Program-made: the position numbers and the translations under genes | NCBI GenBank assembly: GCA_002411515.1 | Contig: DHTF01000028.1 | Location: 1-6,230 of the forward strand | DNA from: Proteiniphilum sp. UBA5267 | Lineage (GTDB): Bacteria > Bacteroidota > Bacteroidia > Bacteroidales > Dysgonomonadaceae | Reading direction: 5' to 3' | DNA: 6,230 bases | Shown: positions 5,515 through 6,230 of the stretch, piece by piece | Layout: each line of letters opens with the position of its first letter | Numbering within the stretch: position 1 is the stretch's first letter | Notes under the pieces: generated by a model | What the model was told of the DNA's origin: nothing | Database searches by the model: none | The model's input: only the letters and a program-made list of their open reading frames with translations

Positions 5515-6036
5515 TTATTGATTCAGAGATTCTATGTGGTCGATGGTATGTGCTAAATCGTCAAAAATTTTACTGGCATCCATCTTCGTTTGTATCGCAT
5601 TTGCCTCAACCAGTGGTTTGTAGCTGGTGCGAATGATTTCATCGGCTTGCGTAAACATTTGGTCGGCATATTCTTGTGCTTTCTCCGGATTTTTTACTGC
5701 TCTTCCGTTAATGAAAACCAGGTAATCACCTGCGGAGGAATTGTTTTTGTTGAAGGGAAAGAACATTACAACCAGCAGTATAATCGCAGCAATACTTGCT
5801 GCCGAAATCCACAGTCTTCGAAATGAGAACATCCTTTGATTGTTCATCTCCACCGGAATGATAAAAGTGGGCGAAACAATTTGTTTTTCTTTGTCGAAAG
5901 CAGCGAACATGGGTTTATATACTTCATGCTGCGGTAAAACAGTGTTGTTGCGGAAGTATTCCCTCAGCCTGTTCTCCTCTTCAGGCAATGCCTTTCCTTC
6001 GAAATAGTTGTTGAGTATGTTATCGATGTTATCCAT
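5515..6036 (-). CDS. Single-pass membrane protein, probable anti-sigma factor
   Basis: A 173-aa protein with a cytoplasmic N-terminal part of about 74 residues, one transmembrane segment (about 75-94, WISAASIAAIILLVVMFF, with RR just before it) and an extracytoplasmic tail of about 80 residues. The opening ILNNYFEGKALPEEENRLREYF resembles the short helical N-terminus of FecR-like and other Bacteroidota anti-sigma factors (LLxxYLxGxxxxEExxxLxxWL), which would hold the sigma factor. The tail is not a FecR domain; it is helical and charged (PEKAQEYADQMFTQADEIIR), and no known domain is recognised. The gene overlaps the end of the sigma gene by 8 bp (ATGGATAA), implying translational coupling and matched amounts. 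The role comes from topology, overlap and neighbours rather than a firm family match; the protein may be annotated only as hypothetical. Confidence 0.7.
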   Translation of the reverse strand: MDNIDNILNNYFEGKALPEEENRLREYFRNNTVLPQHEVYKPMFAAFDKEKQIVSPTFIIPVEMNNQRMFSFRRLWISAASIAAIILLVVMFFPFNKNNSSAGDYLVFINGRAVKNPEKAQEYADQMFTQADEIIRTSYKPLVEANAIQTKMDASKIFDDLAHTIDHIESLNQ

Positions 6037-6230
6037 AAAGCATGTTCTCCTTTTGTTGATGAGTGAGGATCATTTCACGAAGTTTTTTTCTGGCTCGTGA
6101 CAGATTTACAGCAACGGCATTTTCTGTGATCGACATCATTCCGGCAATTTCTGTGATTTCCATCTCTTCCACATCTTTCATCCGGATAATGGTTCGCTGC
6201 ATTTCGGGAAGCAAGTCGATCATCCTGTTG
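6029..6230 (-). CDS. RNA polymerase ECF-type sigma-70 factor, C-terminal end (5' part outside window)
   Basis: Only the last 66 residues are visible; the frame is open to the right edge. They form sigma region 4: MIDLLPEMQRTIIRMKDVEEMEITEIAGMM, then ITENAVAVNLSRARKKLREM, the helix-turn-helix that reads the -35 element, as in Bacteroidota ECF sigma factors (LPEKQRxVxxLRDxEG...EIAEIMxxxxxAVRVNLSRARKKLR). It would direct RNA polymerase to a specific set of promoters, probably its own operon and envelope-related genes. The stop lies inside the start of the following membrane-protein gene. ATG at 6223 is an internal methionine, not the real start. Confidence 0.9.
   Translation of the reverse strand, partial: NRMIDLLPEMQRTIIRMKDVEEMEITEIAGMMSITENAVAVNLSRARKKLREMILTHQQKENMLYG

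Noticed and set aside
1..6230. CRISPR arrays, tRNA/rRNA genes, transposases, toxin-antitoxin or defence genes
   Set aside because: No regularly spaced repeats, RNA-gene motifs or mobile-element proteins could be recognised on either strand.

Overview
The window looks like chromosomal DNA of a Bacteroidales bacterium, with a Dysgonomonadaceae-like (Proteiniphilum/Petrimonas) flavour as a guess. The reasons are TAnnTTTG-type -7 promoter boxes before several genes, little Shine-Dalgarno signal, signal peptides ending in AQ, and Bacteroidota-typical families (DUF4861, DUF4252, GH106 alpha-L-rhamnosidase, a FecR-like small anti-sigma protein). No RNA genes, CRISPR arrays or insertion sequences are visible.

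Left part (1-1850, minus strand): a rhamnose module. It holds a GH106-type alpha-L-rhamnosidase that runs off the left edge, and a complete L-rhamnose mutarotase (rhaM). The 5' end of the rhamnosidase gene is abnormal. Its mature body is open, but an in-frame TGA lies 12 codons before the family's WWWMGSD motif. The reading frame before that TGA begins with a lipoprotein lipobox (VTAC) and has no signal-peptide core. A matching start codon, basic N-region and hydrophobic core, with its own promoter, lie on the far side of rhaM in the same reading frame. The simplest reading is that the rhaM segment now sits between the two halves of a lipoprotein signal peptide. The alternatives are an unrelated leader ORF or an assembly join.

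Middle (1848-2350): about 500 bp with no convincing gene between divergent transcripts. It carries promoters facing both ways, a 12-bp perfect inverted repeat with a third half-site, and a smaller palindrome at the predicted minus-strand start. It is probably the control region of the rhamnose module and of the rightward DUF4861 gene (2351-3220), a secreted protein of unknown function from a family seen with polysaccharide-degradation genes.

Right part: lplA-like lipoate-protein ligase (3269-3997, plus) converges with, and overlaps by 13 bp, a TIGR01212/YhcC radical SAM protein (3985-4914, minus). Next comes a minus-strand operon running in from the right edge: the C-terminal end of an ECF sigma factor, a single-pass membrane protein that is probably its anti-sigma factor (8-bp overlap), and an exported DUF4252 protein. 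It ends at a strong hairpin terminator (about 4940-4988). These right-hand genes are housekeeping or envelope-signalling in character and have no obvious tie to rhamnose use.
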